Positions 37,004 to 48,663 are shown, counted from the stretch's first letter. The stretch: 64,000 nucleotides of DNA from Lepeophtheirus salmonis (GCF_016086655.4 NC_052136.2:9424001-9488000), one strand, 5' to 3'. The notes: generated by a model from the sequence alone, not told the origin. Numbers and translations are program-made.

Positions 37004-38331
37004 TCACTCAAAATATTTGGAAAATAGAAGAGAAACATTGTATCCACCAAATCCAAAAGAGTTCTTTAAAACATAGGGTTTTTTGTCTGAATTGAATTTT
37101 TCTGGTTTTTGAATTACTTCAAGGGATTCACCTAGTATTTCACTGTCTAGATTTTGAATATTGGCGGTAGGAGGAATCGTGTTAGACTTAATAGATGCTG
37201 AAACAAAAGCAGATTCAACTGCTCCTGCAGCCCCAAGTAAATGTCCAATATGGCCTTTGTTAGCTGTAATCTTAATAATGGAATCCTTGAAAACCCTCTT
37301 GATGGCTTTCATCTCAGCCTTATCACCAAGAGGAGTAGATGTAGCGTGAGCATTAACATATGCTACCTTTGATGGATCAAGACCTTTCAAAGAAGCCTGT
37401 ATGGCTAATGCAGAACCTTTTCCGTCCTCCCTAGAAGCTGTCACATGGTTTGCATCCCCTGAGAGTCCATAACCAAGGATTTCACAGTATATTTTAGGTG
37501 CATTCCTTTTCAAAGCGTGTTCTAAATCTTCAAGAACAAGTACACCTGCTCCTTCACTGATAACAAAGCCGTCACGATCCCTATCAAAGGGTCTGGAAGC
37601 AGTTGAATTGTTATGTTTCGTACTCAATGCTCTTAATCGACAAAAGCCAACGACTGATAATTCATTTAATGATGTATCCACACCACCCGCAATCATCACA
37701 TCTGCCTTTTAAAGTTAATGAGTTATCACAAAAATCCTTTCTATGCTTCAATTAGACTAATGGAAATAATGAATGAAGAAGACCTTAGGAAGGATTTTTG
37801 TAGATATCTGCTTACGTCGCCGGATTGAATTAACCGAAAGGCGTCTCCAATGGCGTGTGAGCCTGTAGCACAAGCTGTGGAAACGGAGTGTAGAGGCCCC
37901 ATACATCCATATTTCATGGATATGAGTCCTGCATAGTTTGGGAGTATATTAGGGATGAAGTACGGACTTATTTTGTGGGACTTCCCTTCTGAGAGTCGAT
38001 CAAACATTTGACCAATGTATTGGAGATCTGACATGGCCATTCCTATTGACACTCCAACACGCTCTTTATCCCACATATCCAGGGACGCATCCTTCAAGGC
38101 TTCCTCTGTAGATAGTTCACACATTTGGGAGCCCCTTTTGATGGACTCGAATGGGAAATCGCTGACACGACCGGCAACTTTTGACGGAAGATTAGGGAAG
38201 ACATTGGGAGAGATTCCAGAATCTAAGGGATTGAGAAGTCGGGTCCAGTTGGATGCTAGACCAATCCCGAGGGGAGAAATAACTCCAAGCCCTGTAATAA
38301 CGACACGCCTCGGAAAGGAAGACATTCTCAT
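37004..38331 (-). CDS. OXSM: 3-oxoacyl-ACP synthase (KAS II type), mitochondrial
   Basis: Exons 38331-37816 and 37705-37004 with a 110-nt intron (GGCGAC|GTAAGC to AAAAG|GCAGAT) join in phase 0 to give 405 residues, close to bacterial FabF. Catalytic residues are all present: Cys154 in VSTACATGSHAIG, His292 in VNAHATSTPLGD, Lys322 and His327 in ANKGHIGHLLGAAG. The enzyme condenses malonyl-ACP with acyl-ACP in mitochondrial type II fatty-acid synthesis, which feeds lipoic-acid formation. The N-terminus enters the fold almost at once (RRVVITGLG at residues 8-16), so a mitochondrial presequence is short or missing; an in-frame TGA lies three codons upstream of the ATG. It is the first gene of the tight minus-strand cluster. 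Confidence 0.95.
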
Positions 38332-38365
38332 TCTTCTTCATTCAGCATTCTCCTTCGCCGTGAGT

Positions 38366-38378
38366 ATATATAAAATAT
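38366..38378 (-). promoter_or_regulatory. Possible TATA box of the OXSM gene cluster
   Basis: TTTTATATATA on the minus strand lies about 35-45 nt upstream of the OXSM ATG. It is the only promoter-like element in the cluster, but in A+T-rich DNA this is weak evidence. Confidence 0.25.
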
Positions 38379-38479
38379 TAAAACTAAAAAGATGTTATTG
38401 TCATGACAGTATTTTGCCCTCAGAGGGCGCCACCTTCCAGCAGCTTCATAGTCTGGTAGTATTGTCTATTGGCTAGTTC

Positions 38480-40057
38480 AATTCTTCTTCTTTGTTGCGT
38501 ACAAGTTGCGATTTCTGTACAAGTTACAATTTATTCCTTTTAAAATAATTATTTAATTACAACATAGATCATTCTAATGGCCAATTATTAATTAGTAGAA
38601 TATAATGTACCACAGAATACTTATATTTATGTAACTTCTATTAAAATAGAAAAATTTAATCATTAATATTTCAATCATCCCCTCGCAAGCACTGTAAATC
38701 CTTCATCTAAAATTATTTCTTGGTTGCAACTTGTACAGTTTGGTTTGTACAAGTTACAACTTGTACAGAACAAATACAAAATATACTATAACAAAGCATA
38801 ACCTTAAAGAATTATACATCTTCCAATCTGTTTATTTATATCGATATTAATTATTATATATTATATTATTCCGTTTATATAATCCATATATAACTAAAAT
38901 ATTCTTCTTTTCCTCTATTTTCTGAGCTATAGCTAGAGGAAGAAATAATCTTCTTGATGGTTTTCTTTGTTATAGGGTGAACATGAAGCTAATAGGAAGG
39001 TGTAGCTTGTACGCACATTTGTATTTTATTTCTTCCAATTCAAAACAAAGGGAAATTTAAAAGGTTTTGAGAGTTTTATGATAATTACTTTCTCTGTTTA
39101 CAACATTATGTTTTATAAACTCTAAAAATGTAGGTATTTTAAATTGAAACAATAAACCAATCGTTTTGTACGCTGTTTTGTTGTCATAAGAGTATCACAC
39201 CAATGGACAAATTATTATATTAAACATAAATGAATTTATCATTTACTGAGAAAATTAAGAATACAGTCAAATCTTGATAAAAGCAATCCTTCCATTCCAA
39301 CAAAAATGTTGGTCTTATCAGAAATTAAAAAAACATTTTTGATTACTTAAGTATATTCTTAACCAATGCAATGCCAATTTAGTATTTACTATTAATTTTA
39401 AAGTATATTTACTTCAAAAATATAGTCAGTTATGTTTTTTTAAGAAGATTGGTTATCCCTTTTTGAATTTCCTCAATGGTGGATTGTCAAACCCATTATT
39501 ATATTGAACTAATTTTCTTCCATTACTGTAACAGAATGGAATATCTCATAGGAATTCGAAATATATTTGGATCTTTCTATCTTTGAATTTTTAAGAATTT
39601 TCTAGCAAAAAAATACACCCAAAAGTTGTACTTATCTAGATTTTTTTGTAGTATCATGTTGCGTTTTTGCGAAGTAGTTGATTAAGTAATGGACTTGTAT
39701 GTGAGACAATATTGCTATAAAGCAAATTTTTGTCTTATTTAGATCTGTTTGTACTTCTTATTATTGTTTTTAATAATGAATTTTTCCTTGAGTTTTATAC
39801 AGAATAAAGATTTATTATAGAAGTATTGCGGCTTACATAATTTCATTGTTTTGTAGTATAAAATATCTCGGAACATTAACAATGTAAATATCAACATAAA
39901 ATCGCACTGAATTGGTGAACTTTCATTCGTTGGAGAAGTATTTAAAGCCACTTATAATGACATAGAAGGTACACAGACCCGTAAATGCAACGTTAGTTTA
40001 CCAAAAACTTGATGATTAAGAACAGATGAATAAATTTTCAATTATTTTTTATGATGA
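38480..40057. other. Intergenic, no recognisable feature
   Basis: Contains repeated AAGTTxCAACTTGTACAG-like phrases at about 38500-38525 and 38715-38770 (GTACAAGTTACAA, CAACTTGTACAG) that pair as inverted repeats and may mark a small foldback element. No gene seen. Confidence 0.35.
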
Positions 40058-40574
40058 AAATTGATTCGGAACTCGAGTATATCACTTCTTGGCGTTCCTT
40101 CCTAAACTTATTAGTGTCAAGTTCTGGAATTCTACTGTAGTAGTGAAAAAGTAGATAACTATAACATCCTTTTGACCTTTTGTCTGTTTGCAAAATACAA
40201 TGAAAGTGTATCTACGATAGTTTCAAAATGGTATTATCTCGAAACCTTTATAAGTATTCTCTCTCTCTCTCTCGAGTCACAAAAAGTACAAACAAAGTCT
40301 GTTAAAGACAATTATGTATAAATTAACATTATATAATTTCATAACAAAGGAGTCGTAACTATGTAATGTATGGGTACAAATCTAATTATACACGTGATTT
40401 AGGTTTAGATATATATTATTCATTAATATATGAGATCAATGTGTCAGTTGCCTAATTTAACAATAATAACAGTGACTTACCGTTAATCCACTGTTGATTT
40501 GGTTCTTTCTTAACCTTGACATCCTTTGGATAAGGCACCTTAAACAATTTTTGATCTTCTTCCTTTCCCATAAT
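40058..40574 (-). CDS. Probable small two-exon protein, 47 residues, unknown function
   Basis: Exon 1 starts at ATG 40574, encodes MGKEEDQKLFKVPYPKDVKV and about a dozen more residues, and ends AACG|GTAAGT near 40482, a near-ideal donor. The next acceptor in phase is CTACTACAG near 40132; the following exon reads VEFQNLTLISLGRNAKK and a stop near 40080. The peptide is hydrophilic, lysine rich, with no signal or membrane segment. I do not recognise it. Exon 1 looks real because of codon content and donor quality; the choice of exon 2 is less sure, since another exon could be used. It lies between the OXSM cluster and a repeat-rich stretch. Confidence 0.45.
40258..40273. repeat. (TC)n microsatellite
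   Basis: About eight TC dinucleotides in a row, inside the putative intron of the small gene. Confidence 0.8.
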
Positions 40575-42915
40575 TTGATAAACTTTATATTAGTGTGTGT
40601 AAAAGATAATGTGTAACCTACACTTTTGTCATGGATTCAAACTTTAAAGTGGAATCTTAAAAAATTGGAATTTTAATGTAAATAGGTTCAAACGTTTTGA
40701 AATGGATGGAACAGGCTTCCCTCTCTTTAAAAAAAAAACTGCAGAGAATATTACTTTTATTGCATCCAACACTCGTTTTTCGTTTTATAAGAAAAAGGGG
40801 AGAGCAATGCGTATATTTTACATAGAAATAAGGTGTCAGTTTAGTTATTATGCGTAATAAGCTAATCTTATATAATTTAAATGTTATGAAAATTCCCTGT
40901 TCGTTCATGCAAATCATTAAATAAATAAATATTCGATATGTTTTAAGAGGGACTGGGAAAAGCTTACTTACACATTACACATGTTGATGTTCTATAATAA
41001 TTTCAATCACATCCTTAGGTACAGCTCAAGGATATTTCGCCGAAAAAGCATAACCATATATTTGATTATTTTTTATGGGGCTCATTAATTTATAATCTAT
41101 TCATTTATTTATGAGTGCTGAGTCGGTCCAGTAACCCTTCCCTAACTCATGGGCCTATTTGGTATACTAAATGCACTTTTTGAATCTGGGTTGTGTTCGC
41201 AGTTTCTAAAATCCGCCCATCCTACCTGCAAACGTACTTTATACCTTTACCCTTATAATTTATGTCTTTATGCATATATATAGTATACATTTTTGAACTT
41301 TTTATTCATAAACAAAATACTTTTGTTGATTCAACTATGCTAAAAAAATCCAAGAAAGAGTTTTCGAATGTGAACTATAAAAAAAAAGGAATATATCATT
41401 TAAAGTGTTCTAGTACTAAAAAAGTTTCCATACAACACGGATTTCATATAACTCAAAATTATCTTGTTCCTAAAAAACAGAGTTATGAGGGATCCCCTGT
41501 ATTTGAAATATATTTCGTGCACTAACTTATTGCCAGTCAAATTCTTTTACCCTTGGATTTGGGTATATTTAAGGATTTAAAATACAACAGATGAATAAGT
41601 AACGAAAAGTAGTCTTGTCAAGTCAATTCAATCTGAAAAAAACTTGTCCACCTTCTTTATAATTAGTCTATAAATATTTTACTATGTAACATCCACCTCC
41701 TCTAACTATGAAATTATTTATCTGAGCTTTACTTATGCTTTATATATATGTGTGTATTAATTAATTTATACTGAACTCAAGAAAAATCTTAATGGGCTAT
41801 TAAAAAATAATAATTATGAACTTGAAAAGTACTCGAATGTAAATATTCAAGGAATTGAACATTAATTCGAATGTAAATATTCAAGAACTAAGACTTGGGA
41901 ACAAAGACTTGAGACCAGAAAACTTGTACATATTATACAGTGAGCCCTCAGTCCATTCCGCTTTGTTATTCTAGGTTGAATTTTTTGGAATATAAATACT
42001 CATTATTTGAATAAGATTAACTCATTTAGAGCTTTTTTATTACGTATATATTATTTTTATCAATTAGTAGCGTATGTGTTTGTCAAAAGACAAAATTTTG
42101 CCTTATTAATATAGAAGATAACTCGCCAATAAATCATCTGTTTAACCCTCCATTTTTCATGAGCTCACTGACGTAACTTATCAATACTTATGTCAATTCA
42201 TATTTGTTCATATTTTTTTTATATGATGTGATGACTGATGTCTCTAGAAAACTCACTAAATACAGTTTATCCTGTATCCATGTTCGATGGTACATTCACA
42301 CAGAACACTATAACCAGAACCGACAAAGTCGAATCGAGACCACAATATATTGCTTATCGGTCTCGGTTCTTGTGCTTCTGTTCCTTTATAGAATATACAA
42401 TATATATTAAAAAAAAAAAACTTTAATTAATGAGTCTTTTTTTTTTTTTGTGCAATTCCAGCGTTTTACAATGATTTATTTTTACATCACTAGGGTAATA
42501 CAGTTGTATCTGAGTTCATAACAACTTTAAAATTACTTCACTATTTTCAATTCCATATATCATACCGACTGCTAGGCAAGACATGGAGGTTTTGACGTCA
42601 TAGAGAATATCAGTGGTACTCTAATAATAATAGTCAAGGATGGCGATATATAGCTCATAGTAACAGTTATTCTCTATGACGTCAGTGCGGTGGAAGTCAA
42701 ATATCCATCGGAAAAGCGTTTAGGTACTATAATCTTGTATTTTTATTAACCTTAAATTATTATTATTAAACCTTGCAGCTAATATGTATTTTTTAGTTTG
42801 TTCATGCCCTATTGTCAAGCTCCACATTTTTAAACTTGTTCTTATTAATATAGCTACGAATATTTATTCTTAAAGTACTTCATATCTAAAAAATGTATTA
42901 ATTATTTATTATATA
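40575..42915. other. Intergenic, no recognisable feature
   Basis: GTAAATATTCAAG occurs twice in a short direct repeat near 41838 and 41873. Otherwise A+T-rich without a gene that I can support. Confidence 0.35.
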
Positions 42916-42916
42916 G

Positions 42917-43848
42917 AAAAGGGATTCTTAACCTTTTTTCTCTCCAATTCCCTATATTTTAGTGAGCCAACTCTTTATTTCCAACCATAGCAACGGTCTT
43001 TGACAAATTCGATTTTAACCCATGCAGTGTTTAGTAAATAAATACAAGCTTTGCTTTTTTGTGCCATTTTACGACCATTAATTATTATTTTTTAAATTAT
43101 TTTATTTCTCAATTTAGTTGGTCCATAAAAAACATACAAAAATTCAACAACCGACTCATACAGGTGCATGAAGGGAAATGCAACTGGTGTTCGATGCCTT
43201 CTGCTTCCTTTGGGAAGTTTTCAACTCGAAAGCTGAAGGGACCCCTCGTGAACTCCATCATTGGGCTGTTGCTTTTGAAGTCTAGAAAACGTTGCTGAAA
43301 CTCGTCGAGCAGTGTGTTGAGGGTGATGATAGTTTCACTCTTTAGAACATCGCCTACGCCACCTGCAGTCTCGCTGATTCGCACCAACGTTGAAAAAGCC
43401 ATTTTGTTGCAGCCAGTCTCGAAATGGCTTCGCTTTTCCTGCACATTCACAAATATTAACCCTTAACATGCAATATCATCACAACACATACACACTAAAT
43501 AAAATAACCATAAGAGTATATTCAAGTATGAGTAATTACTTAATAATGAGAGATCTGTTATCCACCTATTACACCTAAGAGAGACGAGACAGGAGAGAGT
43601 TTGCGGGGAGTCGCTGCTGACATATCTAGCCCAACAGTGTTGTCAGTTTTACCCAAACATAGCTTACAATACCTCATATATTGGTTGATTTTGTTATTTT
43701 AACCGTCTGTAAATGGTTGTGATTTGAAATTTGGCTGAAAATATAGTTTGAATTTTTGAAGGAATGTTTTTTTTTGTTTGAAATGTCATTCCTCACTTGC
43801 CAATTCCGCCATTCTCCACAGTTAAAAAGCACTGATCTAGATCATCAT
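42917..43848 (-). mobile_element. hAT-like element remnant with transposase fragment
   Basis: The left end GGGATTCTTAACCTTTTTTC and the inverse of the right end, CAGTGCTTTTTAACTGTGG, both resemble the common hAT terminus CAGTGGTTCTTAACCT. Between them the minus-strand frame 43450-43109 encodes a piece of a hAT/ZBED-type transposase: LLDEFQQRFLDFKSNS, then MEFTRGPFSFRVENFPKEAE, typical of the region before the C-terminal dimerisation domain. The N-terminal BED finger and catalytic core are absent. The frame may be preceded by an acceptor (GAATGTGCAG). Confidence 0.6.
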
Positions 43849-44458
43849 GAGCATCCTAAGCAAAAACAAAAGATCAAATAAATTAAATATTCACAGAGAT
43901 ATTCAATATATTAACTAGTCTAAATAGTGACGTAGAAAAATTTACTCATTGGCCATAACGGGTTAATGAACTCTCACACTCTTCAATCTATTTTGGCGCC
44001 GACACACAGATATTTCAAATCTTTTTTCTCTATTAAATCGAATCAAATTTAACTCAATTAGTTTTAGTTCTCGTACGTATGATTTCTTTTATTATTCTAA
44101 TTTCCATGTGGGGAAATACCGCTGGGAATCGTGGATATATGGAGGACTGTGCAAAAACACCTTTTTCTCGTCCAGCTAGTACTTTGTTGGCTAGCTGAAG
44201 CCTTCTTATTTGAGGGTTTTTTGAATATTTATGACTAGAATATCTTTTATTACTTGGTTCGGAACCATATTCTGAAAAAAATGTACGGAAACGAAAAAGA
44301 TTTGTGGCTGCCTAGCTCTGTCTATATCAACTGCAAATAACAAGGTCTCACTATAGAACATATTTTTACCATCTCTTGTAATTTATAAAAAAAGGGAAAC
44401 TGCTCAAATATAAAAGAATAAATAAAATAAAAAATGTTGTTTTTTTCTAAACGAATCA

Positions 44459-45154
44459 TCTGTTTATATATAAAAGAGAGATTGTGTGTGGCTGTAGATG
44501 TCCTTTATACGTTACCAAACCATTGAACCTAGGAAGCTGAAATTTTGCATGGGTCCCTATTTTGAGCTGGGACAGGCTAAAACGGGAGTGTCGATTTTTG
44601 GGGAACTGATATAAGGGGGGACTATTCTTTACCCAAAACTCAAAAACCTTTTTTGCAGCTCAAGGAAACTAGATAGGGGGTTAAGTTATTTACCAATAAG
44701 TGATTGGTGTTTCGAAAGAAACTATAGGAATTACTACGTTTTCAAAATCAAAAAAGGTACGAACTAAAAATTGCAATTTTGTTTATTTCAGGTGCAAAAA
44801 AATGAACTTCCAACGGACAATGGGGTAATTAAATGGAATAAAGTTTGTAGAAATTTGTCTGTAGATTGTTTTGCATATAAATTGCATATAAAATGCAAAG
44901 GTTAGAAGATGCAATAATAAGAGTATTTAGGGGGGGTAGTTGCTATTTACCTTATTTAACTGGATTGATTTTGTGTGAAGAATCCAAGAGAAATAGAATT
45001 AGAGCTATCAGGATCTTATTCATATTATAATTATTAGTATATAGTAGTATTTTCTTAATATTATTTTTATTTTCTTTTTTTAATTTGACAATTTTCAATA
45101 TGATTTCCCTCTTTCTACTTAGGCCAAGCAACGTCGGGGTAATCCATAGCTAGT
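44459..45154 (+). mobile_element. Helitron-like non-autonomous element
   Basis: Starts TCTGTTTATATATAAAAGAG and ends AATCCATAGCTAGT, matching the Helitron pattern of 5' TC and 3' CTRRT. The base before is A and the base after is T, as expected for insertion into AT. The 3' side has GCCAAGCAACGTCGGGGTAA, like the usual subterminal stretch, but a strong hairpin is not obvious. No Rep/helicase coding sequence. A poly-A tract of about 22 follows at 45175-45197. Confidence 0.5.
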
Positions 45155-45556
45155 TAGATTTATAGAGTTTTATTTAAAAAAAAAAAAAAAAAAAAAACTG
45201 GTTTTAAACTAATTTTTTTAAATGAAAATATAACTATTTCATCATAAAAATTATTTTTATGACATATGACGCAGTTGTGTGTTATTTTTTTTTTAAAAAT
45301 TCAAGAAACAACAAGAATTTATTGCGTTTTTTTAGTAATAAACAATAGATATTTTGATTTAAAAATTCAAACAGAATATCAATTTCAACCAAAAATAAAA
45401 ATTAATGACATATAAACTTCATTTATTCCTATGTTAAGGCAAAATGTCCTAAGAAAAAATAGCTTAAGGCGAAAGTACTGGGAACTCATGTATAGATAGG
45501 CTTGTAAATCCTAAGATTGTTCTTAAGGCGAGTTTTGTTGTAGTTGGCAATAATTG

Positions 45557-45865
45557 GAGGGGCAAACACAGAATTATATATATATATATACTTTTTTTTT
45601 TTTTTTTGGGAGACTTGGTTCTTAGAAATCCAAAAATTTTAATTTTTAGAAAAAAGTTTCAAAAACTGAACTTGAAATTTCAAAGAAAAAAATTAAAATT
45701 TTCTGTTCAGTAAAAATTTCAAAAGTCTGCTTTTTTTTGAAAAGTGAAATTCTTTTGGGAAAAAATTAAATTAAATTTCAAATATTAAATTTTCTAGTAA
45801 AAAGCTGCTTTTTTTTTTTTGGGGGGCTACATTCCCATCCAGTCCCCCATCCAGGGGACGCTTTG
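45557..45865. repeat. A/T-rich short element, family member
   Basis: Starts GGGGCAAACACAGAATTATA and ends GTCCCCCATCCAGGGGACGC. The interior has imperfect A/T units and the family phrase TTTTCTAGTAAAAAGC. Same family as 48-538. Confidence 0.55.
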
Positions 45866-45879
45866 AATCATTATAAGTG

Positions 45880-46040
45880 TAATTCTTTGTTTTACTCAGA
45901 GTAGAATTGAGGATCGAGAACGAAGCAACTCTTACCGATGTCCTTGCTTGATACAGAGTGGGGCTTTGTTTTTAATTGTCATGGTTATCATGTTCACTTT
46001 TGGTTTATTTCCTTTTTTTAACATACTGAAAATGATTATG
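45880..46040 (-). repeat. Terminal fragment of the Tc1/mariner-like element
   Basis: ACTCAGAGTAGAATTGAGGA and the following CTTACCGATGTCCTTG match the outer end of the copies at 1011 and 12642. Confidence 0.5.
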
Positions 46041-46166
46041 ATTTACAACCTTATATATTCCTGGGTGTAGTTCAGAACAATAACAATTATTTTTCCATTT
46101 TATATAGGCAAAATAATATATTATTATAATAATTTATCAAAACTCTATTTAGTATTTAAATTTGTA

Positions 46167-46172
46167 TTTATT
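46167..46172 (-). terminator. Poly(A) signal of urate oxidase
   Basis: AATAAA on the minus strand, 85 nt after the stop codon. Confidence 0.55.
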
Positions 46173-46256
46173 ACTTTTTTTTTTTAAATAATGGTATATA
46201 CATAATAAATTGTAACATAATTTTAAGAATTTCAGGTCTTAGAATTGATAGGTTTA

Positions 46257-48662
46257 TCATGATTTTTTCAAGTCCTTTCTTCCCACTGTGGCTTCAATGA
46301 TACCAGAGGGTTTGTCAACAGGTAAAAATACATCATAATTACTTTCTGCTCCTCCAACGGACTCTGGGAATTTCGATAAATCAATAGAAAAATAATGCTT
46401 GTTTGGCATTTTCATATATATGTAGTCGATCTGAAGAATACTTGATAAAATTGAAGTAAGACATTGATACATTGTCATTTGTACACTCGGAGAATGAATT
46501 CCTATCTTTGAATCTCCAGCAAACCAATCAATAATATGCTCAATTATCTATGTAAAATTGGATATTAGTTCAAAATACATACATATATTAATAATTACTC
46601 TTTAGATGGAAAGCCTACTCTTTTTTCTCTTTCGATTTTTTAACCGACTAATGATATATTTGTGTTAGAGTAGTTTAGTCATGAAAAAAATAAGGAATTG
46701 AATTGAAAAAATCCTGTAATAAATGTCTTAAGGAATTAAAATAATTTTTTGAGTTAATCTATTTGTTTTTATGTTATCTTAATAATAGTTATTCAAATAA
46801 AAGTTATTTTAATTCATTAAGACAATCAACACAGGATTTTTAAAATTCAAATTTCTCTTTTATTTCATCTATAAAATAACCGATGCATATACAATTAGTG
46901 TTGTGTCGGTCCTTATCTCGGGCCAAGGACTGTAGTTTAGTTCAGTCCGGTCAAGACCAGTCCCACTTTTTAGTCCTTAAAAAAGAAAAACTCCATCAGT
47001 CCTGACGTCATTGAGTTGTTTCCCCCTAATGAATTAATATTATTTCAATATATTGTATTTAAAGACTGGTACTAGACAGGACAGGACCAAAAAATTATGG
47101 ACCGACACACTCCTATTAATAGTAGATAAGAATTAACTTACCTCTTCAAATTTACTGTCATAATCTTTTCCACTCATGTCAACGGAAGGAAAGTACTTCC
47201 ATTCAGCTTCAACGACTGTTGAGAATACTCTATCCTCCATACAGGGTAAAGTACGGTACTCATCATCCACAAATTTGACAAAAGAAGACTGTGTGGATTT
47301 GAGAATTCGGAAATTTTTTAGCCCAACAAATATTTGGGGAACTTCTCCAGACTTTTGGGTCACTTTGCAGGTGCGCGTTAGACTTGAGTCTGCACTAAAT
47401 GCATGACAATGATCTCCACGCATTCTCTTCCACTTAAAAGACTCTTCCACTTCAGCTGTAGCTTCAATAACATTTCCAGCATACTTAGTGAGGAAATGCT
47501 TGACAAGGAGCAAGGCGAATTTTTCTGGAGATTCAATTCCAAATTGCTTTGCCAATAAGTACACCGTATTCTTTTGAGAATCTGTGGCCACAACATGTTT
47601 ATTGTTACCCTAGGAGAAGGTGAAAATGAGAGTGAGTACATAAAGAAACAAAAAAAATAGTGTTGTGTCGACTTGAGTCGTCACAAACGACTATTTAAGG
47701 ATCACCTCGACTTTTTAAATAAAAATGAAAAAAAAAAAAAAGAGAAAAATGAAGTATTTACTGGTAATGGGTTTTGGTCTGGAAATCTTGGACCGATCTG
47801 AGACTTTTATAATTTTAACTAATTCGGTCCAACATCAGTTTGGACGGATGTTGTAGTCAAAATCGGACTTTATGCGGTTCTGCGTCATTCCTTTTTTTTT
47901 AATAGAAAAGAGATTGATGAACATTTTTATATTTTAATTTGGGTCGTCTTGAAAAAATCAGTTAAGACAGAGCCGAAAATTAAATTCGGTCTCGAACCGA
48001 GTCTCAACACAACTAGTTACCCAATCAAATGTATTAATTTACATTTAATGAACAACTTTAGATGTGTAGGTAGTTAGTTTGTGTACAACTTTTGTGCCAA
48101 TTTCTTATTTTTTACCTTTGGTTTATGCACACTTATGTAACTATTAGATTGTGCAATTCCTTACAAAACTGTGGTATCAAATGTCTAATCTCTCAACTCA
48201 GGGATTATAGAAATCTAATTAGAAATTTTGATTTAAAGGGAAACATAGCCACAAAACTCAAAATATCAATTTCATGAAGCTTAGCGATTAATTCTTATCG
48301 ACTAAATCAATTAATAAGTAGACTCGTCGTTTTTTTGTTTGTTTTTTTCAAGTTGAAAAATCAACACACTACGTAAGTTGAGTAAAAAAAGCATTGACTC
48401 AAGTCGGGTCGAACCAAGTAAATAATTTTTCAACTCTCCACAACATTTACATACAAAATAATAAAAAAAAACTTCTCACAACGGTATAGTCATCCTCCGT
48501 CTCAAGGGTCAAAAACGTATTCACTTCATATTCCTTGACAGTGTGGATATTCTTATTTCTTGTGACGTGGAGTAATTTAACATAAGATTTTCCATAACGT
48601 CTATCCAGGATCTTAAATTCTTTTGAACTCTTGGCATTTTTTTCAGGTATACTTTCGTTCAT
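46257..48662 (-). CDS. UOX: Urate oxidase (uricase), three exons
   Basis: Exons 48662-48480, 47609-47142 and 46547-46257 join in phase 0 (GTT|GTGAGA to CTCCTAG|GGT; GAG|GTAAGT to TACATAG|ATA) to give 313 residues, the usual uricase length. Active-site residues known from the Aspergillus enzyme line up: Lys25 (RRYGKSYVKLLHV), Thr70 (VATDSQKNTV), Phe171 and Arg188 (TQSSFVKF, EDRVFSTVV), Gln240 (SPSVQMTMY), Asn266 and His268 (MPNKHYFSIDLSKF). It oxidises urate to 5-hydroxyisourate and hydrogen peroxide without cofactor, in purine breakdown. The C-terminus ends VGRKDLKKS with no SKL-type peroxisomal signal, unusual for this normally peroxisomal enzyme. Both introns contain short transposon insertions. 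Confidence 0.95.
46897..47114. mobile_element. Short inverted-repeat element in urate oxidase intron 2
   Basis: Left end AGTGTTGTGTCGGTCC, right end GGACCGACACACT, nearly perfect inverted repeats over about 13 bases, 218 bp in all. The interior carries CTGACGTCATTGAG and several GTCC/GGAC motifs. Related copies lie at 8790-8935 and 51345-51556. Confidence 0.7.
47661..48011. mobile_element. Short inverted-repeat element in urate oxidase intron 1
   Basis: Left end TGTTGTGTCGACTTGAGTCG, right end CGAACCGAGTCTCAACACAA, imperfect inverse of each other, with TAG on both outer sides. The interior has TTCGGTCCAACATCAG and GGTCTCGAACCGAG. Right-end fragments recur at 22980 and 577. Confidence 0.55.
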
Positions 48663-48663
48663 T

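Noticed and set aside
38015..38476. 153-codon plus-strand open frame
   Set aside because: Antisense to OXSM exon 1, whose catalytic motifs are unambiguous.
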